A stretch of 64,000 nucleotides of DNA from assembly GCA_029204225.1 (NCBI GenBank), contig CM055111.1:3795744-3859743 (forward strand). The letters are read 5' to 3'. The DNA comes from Diphasiastrum complanatum. Lineage: Eukaryota; Streptophyta; Lycopodiopsida; Lycopodiales; Lycopodiaceae. Each line of letters opens with the position of its first letter. The stretch's first letter is position 1. Positions 33,689-44,759 of this stretch are shown here, one piece after another. Below the pieces are notes generated by a model, which saw only the letters and a program-made list of their open reading frames with translations, was not told the DNA's origin and did no database searches. The position numbers and the translations under genes were made by a program.

Positions 33689-33976
33689 GTTTGAGCAGCC
33701 AAATATCATCTACTTCAGACAATCATCATACCCAAACACAGATATCGCTCAACTAGTTTCTCAGTGAACTATCACTGTCCAATGCACAGCAGAATATGCT
33801 ATCAGACGTGATTGAGAAAATGAATCTACAAGTTTGGGCAGCCAAATATCATCTACTTCAGACGATCATCATACCCAGACACAGATATCGCTCAACTATT
33901 TTTTCAGTGAACTATCACTGTCCAATGCACAGCAGAATATGCTATCAGACGTGATTGAGAAAACGAATCTACAGTT
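33689..33976. repeat. 143-bp tandem duplication directly upstream of LRX
   Basis: GCAGCCAAATATCATCTACT starts at 33695 and 33838. The two units agree through GATTGAGAAAA and AATCTACA, with only about seven differences. They lie 66-353 bp upstream of the LRX start codon, so promoter or 5' UTR elements are doubled. Confidence 0.92.
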
Positions 33977-34133
33977 CCCACAAGCTCAATCGCTCTATTC
34001 TCAATCTCTCCCTGGATACATGGAACTAGGTAGCAAAGCCGCTGCTGCCTCGAATTCGATACTTACTACACAAGCTGCCCATATTGTGCCACCACATATC
34101 TCATATACCAATCAATCACCTCATGGATCATGA

Positions 34134-34173
34134 CTTCCCCTTACTACAGTGATCTTCCCCTTACTACAGTGAT
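34134..34173. repeat. 20-bp tandem duplication upstream of LRX
   Basis: CTTCCCCTTACTACAGTGAT is present twice with no gap (34134-34153, 34154-34173). A short CT run lies at about 34239-34262. Confidence 0.95.
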
Positions 34174-34453
34174 CTAGCGCACTGCATTTGCTTGTGAATG
34201 ACAGCACATGATCGCATTCCTTCCACGTTCTCTCGCTCACACTCTCTCTCTCTCTCTCTCTCGATCGCCCAGAAATAATGCAAAGGAGAGCTCTCTCGTA
34301 GCTCAACAGGCAGAATTCAGTATAGTACCCTGAGACTGTTCTTAATAGCGCGGTATGATTTGAGGCCGCCTCCGTTGGATTTAGTCAGAAACCTGCAAAT
34401 CTTGCCACGTTTTATAAGATCAACCATTCAAACGACCCCAAGTGTCAATTCTT

Positions 34454-34461
34454 CCACGTGG
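34454..34461. promoter_or_regulatory. G-box palindrome CCACGTGG upstream of LRX
   Basis: Contains CACGTG, the core bound by plant bZIP and bHLH factors, about 830 bp upstream of the LRX start codon. Functional use is not shown. Confidence 0.4.
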
Positions 34462-34499
34462 CGAAAGTGGAATCGATCGCGTGTCGTTTGTGTAGTGCC

Positions 34500-36425
34500 G
34501 CTAAGTTCCATCGCTGGTGAATGGCTGTCATCTAGGCTATTCCGAAATTTGAATGGGTATCGCCTTTCACTGCCATTTCCACGGTTTTCTTTTTGAAAGC
34601 CCACAACTCAAATGAAAGGCAACTGAAGGCCTGTCACATTAAAAAACGGCCCACAACCCTCGAAACAAAGCCAGCAATTCAGTGACGCCATTCATTCTGA
34701 AAGGCATGACCGCCCTTCAAACACGGACAGTGCCTCCAAATCTACGTAATAATGACCCTATAACAAAAAGAATTAAATAGAAACGTGAGCGGTACAGAGT
34801 ACGCAGATACTGTAACTGCACTGCACCCTGCACAGCCCATCACATTGAAGGTTTGATAATGCCTACCTAGGGAAGTGTAACAGCAGTCAACAACAACAAC
34901 GCGTACTCCTGACCTCGTGAACACAGCCTGACTCGAGAGCGTGTCTCTGTATGTATGCAAGGCTGCTCAATCTCCAGACACAGATTTTCAAAATCAGTTT
35001 CAATTTCTTTGTGTGTTTCAGTTGAGACTTGGAAGTTTGGAAGATGGAAATTTCCTCGTGATACTACTAATATTACCTAATACCAACATACATACTTCTT
35101 TTTCTATGCTTTATTTCGTCTTGGATTCCAAAAACCATCCCCCTTTCTACCTCAACAAGTTTTGCCAAGAGACTTGTTCTCCTTAAACAGATTCATCAGT
35201 GTCCTTGTCTTTCATGCACTCTGAGATGCTGAGGGTATCCCGATCTCGTGCACGGAAACCTAGTGCCACTTAACCTACAAAATTCGTCGGTATAGGGCTG
35301 GAGTTCTCGAAGTCCAAATATTTCCTGCTTCCAAATCCTTGAGTTATGAAGAGATATATGCACTTTTCTTGTGCAAATTCTTTTTTTACGGTCGTAAAAT
35401 GTTCAAGTTTTTTCCTACAACCTTCTATTTCCTATATTGAAGCGAATCAAAACCGAAATGCTCTGATGAACCACAGTTGGGAATCAGATGTCAAATTGGT
35501 CGTTCTCATACATCAAGGCATTCAATAATATTCAAGACAAGAAAAGCATTTGCATAACATCTACTATATTATCAGTGAATTTCTTGAGCGTTGTTGTGAC
35601 AAACCCACACAGCTCATCGGCGTGAGAGGCACTATCTCTCTCATGAACTGTATATGTTCGTCTTGCTTACTCAGGATGTTCAACCTATTCTCTCATGTTT
35701 GATCTATTTATATAGATAGAGAGCAGAAGGTTTAATCTAATCTAAGATTACAAGAACGGCTAATTAAGCACGTCCTAACGGTATCCAGATTTGTTGTCGT
35801 CATCGTCCGTGGAGGTGGTACTCCTCCTGATGGGGCAAAGGAGATAGAAGAATGTGAACGAAGAAGAGAGTAAGAATATTGCAGAACCGCTCTCCCGTTA
35901 CAATCAGCTGCTAGATGCAAAAACAGTCTAATAGAAAGCTTATGCTAAGTATAATCATAACTTTAAGTGTTCTAGTTGCCCAATAGGATCTTAAAAATTA
36001 GTTCATACTCAAAAAAAATGAGAGTACAGTCCACCGAAGAGATTAGAAATGCTTGTGTGTGTGGTATTACTGGAAATCAGATTCAATATGAAGTTTAGTT
36101 CTGAAATAGATGGAAGAGCAGTATGATATCGCGAGTTCCTCAGGCGTCAAAGACAGCCATCGTCTGATCAAAAGCGAAGGAGTCGTAGACGTTCGTGTTC
36201 TGATCAGAGTGAGTAAACAAGTGCGATCAAACAGCAATAAAGTGCATTCAATCACAACAAGCATTCATCTACGTTATACACAGATAGAAAAATGTGCCAC
36301 CCCCAAGCCATGTGATAGCAAGAGGAGAAGAGCTCTATAGGTAACCTAGACCAAAGTTGTCGACGGAATAATCACTACCTCAATATATAGAGAGTAGGAT
36401 CATGTGCATGAACCCATGCAATTCC
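34500..36425. other. No intact gene; LTR-like remnants near 35590-35800
   Basis: No domain recognised. GGCGTGAGAGGCACTATCTC near 35620 and the GATTACAAGAACGGCTAATTA stretch near 35744 resemble 25155-25440. 36150-36215 holds an inverted pair (GTCTGATCAAAA / TTCTGATCAGAG). Probably degraded copia LTR and leader, leading into the copia fragment at 36430. Confidence 0.35.
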
Positions 36426-36426
36426 C

Positions 36427-37007
36427 ATGCAGGTGAATAGATCACAACTATTCATGCATTCCTCCTGCCTATATCAACCACACAGGAAGAAGCTCAACTT
36501 CCGGAGTATCAAATGTATTTTCATCAACTACACTACTTCAGATCAAGCCTACAAGTTGTTCGATCCCATCGAGTTGAAGATATTCACCAACCGGGATGTC
36601 ATCTTCATCGAAGATTAGTTTATCGACCTCAAAGGAAAAGGCAATGCTCTTCGTGGGCAATTCTTCTGGCCTATTATGAAAAAGGGCGTCCAACAGTATG
36701 TAACCGATTGCCAGAAGTGTCACCTGTCAGATTTTCCTGACATATTGAACTTTCCAGTTCCTCAGTCGACTATTCCCATTGAAGGCCCAAGCTCATCTAC
36801 TGTCGACGAACAAGACATCAACGGCAAATCAGAAGATGATGTTGTAGTTCAGCAACTACAGTATGATGAAAATGATCAACTTCCCAGAAGATCATCAAGA
36901 GCTAGTAGACGACCTATCAGGTATATCAATGAGTCTGTAGCCTACCTTGTTCATGAGCCAACGACTATCGAAGAGGCACTCAGTCAGCCAAATTCCGATC
37001 TCTGGAA
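36427..37007 (+). pseudogene. Copia integrase C-terminus and linker, interrupted by a gypsy integrase patch
   Basis: RKKLNFRSIKCIFINYTTSD and LFDPIELKIFTNRDVIFIED (about 36490-36615) are the copia integrase C-terminal GKR-type region. From about 36652 to 36720 the frame reads GQFFWPIMKKGVQQYVTDCQ, the zinc-domain end of a gypsy integrase. Then the copia linker resumes (LPRRSSRASRRPIRYINESV; EPTTIEEALSQPNSDLWKW). The reading frame is the same across all three parts apart from a TAG at 36616-36618. Two retroelement superfamilies are mixed at a scale of tens of bases. Confidence 0.8.
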
Positions 37008-37445
37008 GTGGCAACTTTCCAACAAATGATAAACGATTTGTTTCATCCATATTTGAGAAAGTTTGTAGTAGTATTTCTAGACGATATTTTGATCTATAGT
37101 AGAACACTCAAAGAGCATGCTAAGCATCTCCGTATTGTCTTACATATCTTAAGACGAGAAGCTTTATGCAAAGGATTCAAAGTGCGAATTCTTTAAACAA
37201 GAATTTCTTTACCTTGGTCAAAAGATCACCTCTTTTGGAATCAATATTGACGAGAAAAAGGTGAAGACGATAGTAGAATGGCCAGTCTCTCAAACAGTGC
37301 GTGGACTTAAGTCATTCTTAGGTTTCACTATGTTTTTCCATAGATTTGCTGAGGAGTATTCAAAGATTGCTACGCCTCTCAACAATATTTTGAAAGGAGT
37401 GAAAAGCCACAAAGGTAGGCCAAGTCCTCCCATAAGGTGGAATTG
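37008..37445 (+). pseudogene. Gypsy reverse transcriptase fragment
   Basis: ATFQQMINDLFHPYLRKFVV then FLDDILIYS with the FLDD catalytic box (about 37075-37090). After a frame shift, EFLYLGQKITSFGINIDEKK and VRGLKSFLGFTMFFHRFAEE (about 37200-37355) follow. It starts abruptly from copia sequence at about 37007 and ends near 37445. Confidence 0.88.
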
Positions 37446-37479
37446 ATGGAAAGTGTAAAATGAAATTCCAGTAAAATTA

Positions 37480-38092
37480 TGGTGACAAATTGATGGGAGT
37501 CTCTCGAATAATTCGCGCAATTTTTTGCGAAATTATTTTGATCACGAATAATTTCTGCTCGAGAAGAATTCATGAAAGGATCAATTAAGCTCTGTAAAGA
37601 AATGAGGACACCCATCTGAACGTAGTTGGTGGCATTGCCCGTCACCACTGTAACGACATGCTGGGGGCCTATGGACAGGATGGAAGACCTGATGACATCG
37701 AACATGAACTCTGCAGAAAGAACTCTCCCCCCCCTACTGCAATCCACGGCCCTCAAAAACTGTGTGCCCATGTAGCTGGAGACCAAGATGTTGAGGATCG
37801 GCCTCCTCCCGACATCAGTTCAGCCATCGGACATGATGCTGCAACCGTATGTGGCTCAATGGCGGCGTAGAGGCTCCATCTCTCTAGACAAAGACTCGAC
37901 CCTATCTCTCAGCATGTGTGTGCGAACAACCTCTGAACTAGGGACTCTCCAGCTAGGGCTGACAGACTGTGCAAGGCAGAATGCCCTTCTGAAGGTGTTA
38001 CGAGCTCGTAACCAGTGTCGAATCCTAGGGAACATAGATAGGTCAGATACCACAGTCAGGGTCATGTCCAGTGTACATGACCAACAGGGCAA
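37480..38092 (-). pseudogene. hAT-related DUF659 transposase fragment, antisense
   Basis: Minus-strand blocks: PSSEVVRTHMLRDRVESLSR (about 37940-37890), then in a shifted frame CSIMSDG-stop-TDVGRRPIL (about 37845-37800; the stop replaces the family Trp), SSYMGTQFLRAVDCSRGGRV and IGPQHVVTVVTGNATNYVQM. These match the plant DUF659 / hAT-like transposase segment (family: SDGWTD...N...). The hAT dimerisation region is missing. Confidence 0.85.
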
Positions 38093-38104
38093 GACAGTGT
38101 GAGT

Positions 38105-38430
38105 ATCCGCAGTAACCCAACCACAAAATCCATGGAAATACTATCTCATCTCTTATCCGGGATATTCAATGGATGCAACAATCCACCAGCCTTATGACAT
38201 TCAGCTTTATTCAACTGGCAATGGTCACACTTGACCACATAAGATTCTACAAAGGGCTTGAGTTTTGGCCAATAGAAGTCCCTTCGTACCAAATCTAATG
38301 TACTCTCAAATCATTTTGATTACAGAAATACTTTAAAGGTTGGTGATCTGTGTTAACCACGAACTTATTACCAGGTAATGTCTCCATGATTTCAAAGCAT
38401 GGCTCACCGCAAAAGCTCTTTTTCCTACGT
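38105..38430 (-). pseudogene. Gypsy RNase H - integrase zinc domain fragment, antisense
   Basis: Minus strand reads KFVVNTDHQPLKYFCNQNDL (RNase H, about 38375-38315). It then shifts to RDFYWPKLKPFVESYVVKCD and HCQLNKAECHKAGGLLHP (integrase HHCC end, about 38285-38175) and the start of the core (DSISMDFVVGLL). It lies head to head with the plus-strand fragment at 38445. Confidence 0.85.
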
Positions 38431-38444
38431 GGTATATCTAACTT

Positions 38445-38625
38445 GTGCATGGATTGGGTATATTTGAGAATCCTGAAGGATTCGAATGTAATGCGTATTG
38501 GCAAGCATTATAAATTGTCTCCTAGATATAGAGGACCATATCAGATCTTGAAAAAGATCAGATTCTTAGCTTACCAATTGGAACTCCCGGAAGGATCTCA
38601 AGTGCATCCGAATTTCATGTAAATT
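38445..38625 (+). pseudogene. Gypsy integrase C-terminal fragment
   Basis: GKHYKLSPRYRGPYQILKKI then AYQLELPEGSQVHPNFM (about 38500-38622) is the conserved GPY-type integrase C-terminus of plant gypsy elements. Orientation is opposite to the adjacent RNase H-integrase fragment. Confidence 0.88.
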
Positions 38626-38630
38626 ATTAA

Positions 38631-38772
38631 TGGGGGGTCTACATTTATTTACAAAGCCTAGGAAGTATTACTAGCTCCTACATGGTCGTTCCTTTTCTGG
38701 GATACACTATGTAGGCTCACATAGATAATTTATTGTCATCCTAGCTAGTAATTTCTCGGCTCTCAGCTTCTT
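38631..38772 (-). repeat. Gypsy terminal module, inverted copy, part 1
   Basis: Reverse complement of about 10680-10825, with about 10% difference and one short deletion. Interrupted at 38772 by copia-B; the missing half resumes at 49596. Confidence 0.85.
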
Positions 38773-39304
38773 TGTGAAAAATTGCCTACATTGGCAAATC
38801 TAGCCATGTAGAATATTGTACATTTTGTCAATATTGTGTGTTGGTTACTTGAATGGCCAAAGTGCCACTTGTACATTCACACCTAAAGTAGGTTACCACG
38901 AGTCAAGAGGAGTGGTTGTGTCCATTTGGTAGTGATTCCTACTTTGTAGGATCTAGACCATGATTTATGATGAGATTTGTACCTACCAAGCATGACTCTT
39001 GGATCTAGGCTAGGGTTTTCACATTAGGGCAAGAAAGTTGAGTCTACTTCCTTATTACATGCTGTATTTTCACCTAACTTAGCAAAGGAAGTGTCTTTTA
39101 CTATGTATTCTCATTTTCCATAGTGAGAAGATAGAAATTTTTTGGAGCCTCAAGTAGAAACTCGAGTTTCCTCTCATTGTATGGTGATTGCTTTTGATTC
39201 CAATGAAACCCAGCTTTGGCACATTCTAAACACTGTCTACAGTCCGTACTATAGCCTTATTTTCACAGGCATGGAGTTGGATTATAGTTATTGATCAATG
39301 CCTC

Positions 39305-39976
39305 TGTTAAAAATTCACAATTCTAGCTTGACTAGTTTTGGTCATATGACTTGTAAATAGTTAGATGGTCATGATGTGGCTTGTCACACGTGCCAAATAG
39401 CATAGGATTCCATTCATAAGGATGTTCTCAAGTAGACCTAAGTGTTAGAACCTTTGGAATGAGTCCAAATTATGCTTAGATACAAGAGAAAAAAAATAGG
39501 AGCTATTTTTGGTAATTTTTGCATTGTTGAGGGATCTCCAAGATTCCAACCCTAACTTGGTAGGGATGAAAGATCCACCAAAATTAGCAATAGGGATAGG
39601 TTTAGGGCTACTCATACCTGCTCGAAACCGTGATGGATCATGTATATATAGGTAATGATATCTCACCAAAATTAAGCAAGCAATTTCATGATTTTTCTCT
39701 CATAATGGTGCAATTGCTCTCTATGTTCATAAATGTTTGAGTACTTGTGATTACTAATGATTATAGGATTGAATGTAGGTCTGGTGTACAGTACTCAGAC
39801 TGTGGGAGGCCGTACTTTCACACGTGTGAAGCCTTCCTCAAGGATTTGGGCCATTTAGTGAGGTTCAAGCATAGATTTTTGATGGTTCAACTTGTGCTAA
39901 TCTTATAAAATCATAATATATTGTTTCCCTCATCATTTCAAGTGTTTTAGGATCCTTATTTGCTGTAATTTTTACA
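39305..39976 (+). repeat. Copia-C 5' LTR
   Basis: Begins TGTTAAAAATTCAC and ends TTTTTACA. Contains TATATATA at 39643-39650, a likely promoter element, and the 14-bp palindrome TTCACACGTGTGAA at 39817-39830. Confidence 0.96.
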
Positions 39977-39988
39977 TGGTATCAGAGC
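39977..39988 (+). promoter_or_regulatory. Copia-C primer binding site
   Basis: TGGTATCAGAGC, the exact initiator Met-tRNA complement used by plant copia elements, directly after the 5' LTR. Confidence 0.95.
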
Positions 39989-40787
39989 ATAAAGGCTGAA
40001 ATGAGCTAAATCCTTGATTTTCATTCAATTTGATCACAATTTTTTATCTAAATCTTGTGTAGATTGGATCTTAGCATCTAGTATTGATTCTAGAACTCAA
40101 AGTGAGCCAAATACATTGGATATTGGTGTTGTATGACTTCATTTGCAGGTGTTTAGGTGTCTAAAACCAGAGGCAAAGTTGAATTCAATTCACATTACCA
40201 AGATAGCAAGTTTTGCTTGCTCCAAGCATTGATTTCTAAGCGAGTTTTGGAGGTGATTTCATGGAGGAGGCTTTCTAGCATTCAAGGAGAGGGAATATCA
40301 GAGTTTTGGGGACTCTTCAAGGCTGTTATAAGGTGTAGTGGACACCTCCTAAAGTGATTTAGGTTCAGTCCAACCATTGCTTGACTTATGCACCAAATTA
40401 GATCAGTTTTTCATCAATTTTGATCATTTTTTGCTTGTGATTGGATAGTAAATTGTGTTGCATCCTCATTAAGTTCCATTTAGATCTTTTACAAGTGATT
40501 TTGGAAGTATATTAGGTTGCTGAAATTCACTCTTGATCAGATCATTTGGAAGCTTTAATGTTCTTTATAGAAAGAGAGGCAATTCTTCTAGTATTGTCTA
40601 CTTCAATCAAGCAAGTGCATTGTTTCTAGTATTCTATGATTTGATTTTTTTAGAGATCATTCTTAGATCTTTATAGGAAGTCTATTACTGATCTTTTCAG
40701 GTCCCTAAGAAGTGGGATAAGGTAGATCTTCAATCAAATCAATAGAAGTAACCCTCATTTGTGTCAAGTCCTTGATTAGGAGACTAG

Positions 40788-42386
40788 ATGGCATCTATAA
40801 ATGCATATCTTTTGGACACTAATGAAAGGCTCAACAAAACTAACTATTCCATAAGGAAAGTTAGAATGGAATCCATCATGATCATGCAAGATCTGATGGA
40901 GATTGTAAATGGTAAGGAGGGTGAACCTTTTCATCTTCAAGAAAAAGCCAAATACATCAAGAGGTGCAATGTTGCACTACATTGCATAAAAATGAATGTC
41001 GCAAATGAACTCTTAAGAGAGGTAGGAGATTGCACTTCGGCTCAAGATGCTTGGGAGACTTTGCAAAAGGTCTATGAATCCAAGAACCAAACTAGAATGT
41101 TAGCTTTGAAGAATCAAATCTATAGAAGCTATCAAAAGAAAGGAGAGAGTGCACATACTTTTGTCCTAAGAGTAAAGGAATTGAACAAAGAGCTAGCCTT
41201 CATAGGTGATCCTATCAAGGATGAAGAGCTTGTTCAACTCATATTAAATGGACTAAGCTTTGAATTTGAAAATTTGGTTCAAGGATATGCAATTATGGGT
41301 AAGCTACCCATACTTGAAGAACTCGAAGGCACACTCATGGCCGAGGAATCAAGAAGGAGCCAAATGCAAGAGAGGATGGATAGGCTTTCCATCCAAGGTG
41401 GAGATGACCAAGCTCTCTTCACCAAAGGCAAAGGCAAGTCCAAAGGCAAAGGATCAACATTCAAGAAGCCTACAAAGCTTGAGGATCAAGAAGGACCCTC
41501 AAAGGCATCTCCATCAACCACCAAAGTCAATAAGGACAAATCAAAGGTGAAGTGCTACTATTGTAGCAAGATGGGGCATTATGCCTCGGAATGCTTCAAG
41601 AGGAACCAAGATCAAAGCCAAGACAACATGAGCAAAGAGGAGGAGGAGGAGAGTTCACATAAGGAGTCTCTCATGATGTCCATATTTTCTTCAACAAGCT
41701 TCAAAGGAGAAGATCCTTGGTGGATTGACTCGGGTGCTAGTTCACACATGACTAGTAAAAGGGAGTTTTTCTCTTCTCTCTTATCTTATGATGGACCTAT
41801 AAAGTCTATCTATACAACAAATGATGAAGCTTGTAAGATTGAAAGAGTTAGTAGCATTCCCCTTTGCTTAGGATCTTCCAAAAAGATCAACATAGAAGGT
41901 GTTTTGTACATTCCTACAATAACAAAGAATCTACTAAGTGTTGGTCAAATGGTAGACAATGGTTTCAATGTTGACTTTGTTTCAAATGAATGTTTCATCA
42001 AGAAGAAGGGTAAGATAGTGGCTAAGGGCACTAGACTTGGCAAACTTTATAAGTTGGATGAATTTGTGGATACTAATGTTGTCATGTTGGCCGAGAAGAG
42101 CAAGATATCTACCTTTACTTTATGGCACAAAAGACTTGGACATGTCAACTCGGGTTCCATGGAGGCTATGATCAAGGAGGAGTATGCTTTAGGCCTACCA
42201 AGGTCTATTGGGAAGGAAGGCAAGGTTTGTGAAGCTTGTGCCTTATCCAAGGCACATAAGAAGGTGTTTCCTAACTCCATCACAAAGTCATCTCATCCTC
42301 TTGAACTCATACACTCGGATGTGCACATTGCTAGCACCAAATCTAATGGAGGTTCATCCATGTTTTTAACCTTCATTGATGACTAA
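40788..42386 (+). pseudogene. Copia-C gag, protease and integrase N-terminus
   Basis: 532 open codons from the ATG at 40788. UBN2-type gag (NYSIRKVRMESI; FENLVQGYAIMGKLP). Zinc knuckle CYYCSKMGHYASEC at about 41553-41594. Protease WWIDSGASSHM at about 41720-41752 and ITKNLLSVGQM at about 41920. Integrase HHCC domain LWHKRLGHVN ... CEACALSKAH at about 42121-42260. The first core Asp is in LIHSDVHI. It stops at TAA (42384-42386) inside FIDD-stop-SRY, where the family has an aromatic residue. Gag forms the particle; pol copies and inserts the element. One base change closes an otherwise healthy frame. Confidence 0.93.
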
Positions 42387-43652
42387 TCAAGATATTGTTG
42401 GGTGTTCTTACTTTCTTTCAAGTCTCAAGTATTTGATACTTTTGTAAAGTTCGAGTTGTTTGTGGAAAAGCATCATAATCATAGCATCAAGATTCTTAGA
42501 AGTGACAATGGTTGAGAATTCATCTCTAATGAGTTCAAGGCCTTTTGTGAGGAGGAAGGGATCAAGAAAGAGACTTCTTGTCCTTACACTCCTCAACAAA
42601 ATGGAGTTGTTGAAAGAAGAAATAGAACATTATGTGAATGTTCTAAGGCTTTAAGATTAGATGCTTGTTTGCCCCAATCCTTTTGGGGTGAGTCTCTTGT
42701 ATGTGCAAACTACTTGATGAATAGGGTGTCTTGCAAAGCAATTGAAGGCAAAACTCCTTATGAGATGTTTTATGGAAAGAAACCCAATCTTAATCACTTG
42801 AAAGTTTTTGGGTGTATATGTTATGTGCATGTGCCATTGGAAACAAGAACCAAAGAGGATCCATCTTCCACAAGAGGGATCATGCTTGGATATGCAAGCT
42901 CAAGCAAGGGCTACAAAGTCTATCTCCCATCCTTGAACAAATTTGTTGTTTCAAGGGATGTCATCTTTGATGAACATCATATGCATATGCTTGAAGAAGG
43001 CTCAAGTGCTCCAACAATAAAGAAGAAGATGGCCGAGGAGCAAGATCTTGGTTTTGAGGAGGAGCTCATGGAGGAGCAAGCACCAAACCCACCTATCACA
43101 CCAAGGAGATCTTCAAGGGCAAAAGTGGAGCCATCAAGGCTCACATATCAAGGCAAAGGACAGCAATTTGAGGGTATCTCATCCACTTCTTATGCTTTAT
43201 CTAGTTTTGAAGAACCATCTAATGTTGAAGATGCATTGAATTCCAAAGAATGGTATAAAGCCATGTTGGATGAGTATGATGCCTTGATTGAGAATGAAAC
43301 TTGGTTGCTTGTTGAGAGGCCTCAAAGGAATGTAATAGGATGCAAGTGGGTCTTCAAGCTTAAGTTGAATGCAAATGGGAGTATTAGCAAACATAAAGCA
43401 AGACTAGTTGCAAAAGGTTATGCTCAAGAGAGAGGGATAGACTATGAGGAAGCTTTTGCACCCATGGCCAAGGTGGTCACAATAAGGCTAATCATTGCAC
43501 TTGCATCACATTTTGGATGGATTCTATGTCAAATGGATGTCTCTAATGCTTTCCTGAATGGTTTTTTGGAAGAGGATATCTATATGGAGCAGCCACAAGG
43601 AATGGAATGGAGAACAAAGTATGCCATCTCCAAAGAAGCATCTATGGCTTGA
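42387..43652 (+). pseudogene. Copia-C integrase core to RT
   Basis: Continues the integrase core: Asp at 42504-42506 (RSDNG), a TGA in place of Gly at 42510-42515, and Glu at 42612-42614 (VVERRN), giving D35E spacing. The C-terminus reads GKKPNLNHLKVFGCICYVHV and FVVSRDVIFDEH. The linker TPRRSSRAKVEPSRL and then RT follow (WLLVERPQRNVIGCKWVFKL, KARLVAKGYAQERGIDYEE, FAPMAKVVTIRLII, MDVSNAFLNGFLEEDIYMEQ). A frameshift near 43605 ends the open stretch. Confidence 0.92.
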
Positions 43653-44743
43653 AGCAAGCCTCGAGATCTTGGAATTCAAGACTACATTGCTATCTTATTT
43701 CACCTTTTTTTTGTTAAAGTGAATATGATCCCACTCTTTACATTAAGTTTGATGATGTTGGTATTGTACTTTTACTCATTTATGTAGATGACATCATCAT
43801 TAGTGAAAATAGTGTTGATGGTATTGAAAAAATCAAGATAGATCTATCCTTAGAGTTCAAGATGGTAGATCTAGGGTGTCTTCACTTCATCTTAGGCATA
43901 GAAGTACATAGAGGGTCTGATTTTATCTTTATAAGTCAAGTAAACTATTCTCAAAGTCTTTTGAAGAAGTTTAAGTTGGAAGTATGCAAAAGTGTTGACA
44001 CACCAATGGAGCATGATGTAAAAGTGCCAAATGAAGATGATGAAAGATCCTTCATGGACATCACTTTGTTTAGGCAGATTATAGGTTCCTTAATGTGGAT
44101 CACTATAACTAGACCAGATCTTAGCTTTAGTGTATGTAGGTTGAGCCAATCCATGCAAAAGCCATTGAATATCCATTGGAAAAAGGCTAAGAGGATTCTA
44201 AGATACATCTCGGGTACATTGGATTTTGGGATTCTATATAGAGGAGATGTGATTAACCTTCATGCATTTAGTGATTCAGATTTTGCAGGGGACAAGAGGG
44301 ATAGGAAATCAACAAGTGCCTATTCAACTTTCATAAGAGAAGGTGTGGTTTCATGGCTTTTAAAAAAGCAAGAAACTATATCTCTATCTTCAACCGAGGC
44401 CGAGTACAAAGCTTTGACAACCACTACAAAGGAGGTACTTTGGTCAAGAGATTATTGGTGGAGCTAAAGATCATGGATTCAGAGGAAGCACCAATCATCT
44501 ACAATGACGATATATCAGCCCAACACCTTGCATCTAACCCAATCTTCCATGCAAGATCTAAGCACATTGAGATATGCCATCACTTTGTGAGAGAAATGGT
44601 GCAAGCCAAGGAGATTGCTTTGGAGCATGTTCCAAGAAATGAATGTGTAGCTGATCTACTTACTAAACCACTTCAAAAGACACCTTTTATGAAGTTTAGA
44701 TCATCACTTGGAGTGATTAGTAAAGCAATGATTGAACCAAGCT
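43653..44743 (+). pseudogene. Copia-C RT C-terminus and RNase H
   Basis: After a frame change, YGLKQASRSWNSRL (about 43645), then the YVDD catalytic box at 43781-43792, FKMVDLGCLHFILGIEV and TPMEHDVKVPNEDD. RNase H follows (SDSDFAGDKRDRKSTSAYST, then KKQETISLSSTEAEYKAL). One base appears missing near 44446 (TGGTCAAG where copia-B has TGGCTCAAA), so HARSKHIEI and ECVADLLTKPLQKTPF are in another frame, ending at 44743-44745. Confidence 0.92.
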
Positions 44744-44759
44744 AGATAGTGAGGAGGAG

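Noticed and set aside
36427-38640. Helitron with captured gene fragments as the cause of the patchwork
   Set aside because: No Rep/helicase, no recognisable TC start or hairpin-CTRR end could be placed around the patchwork.
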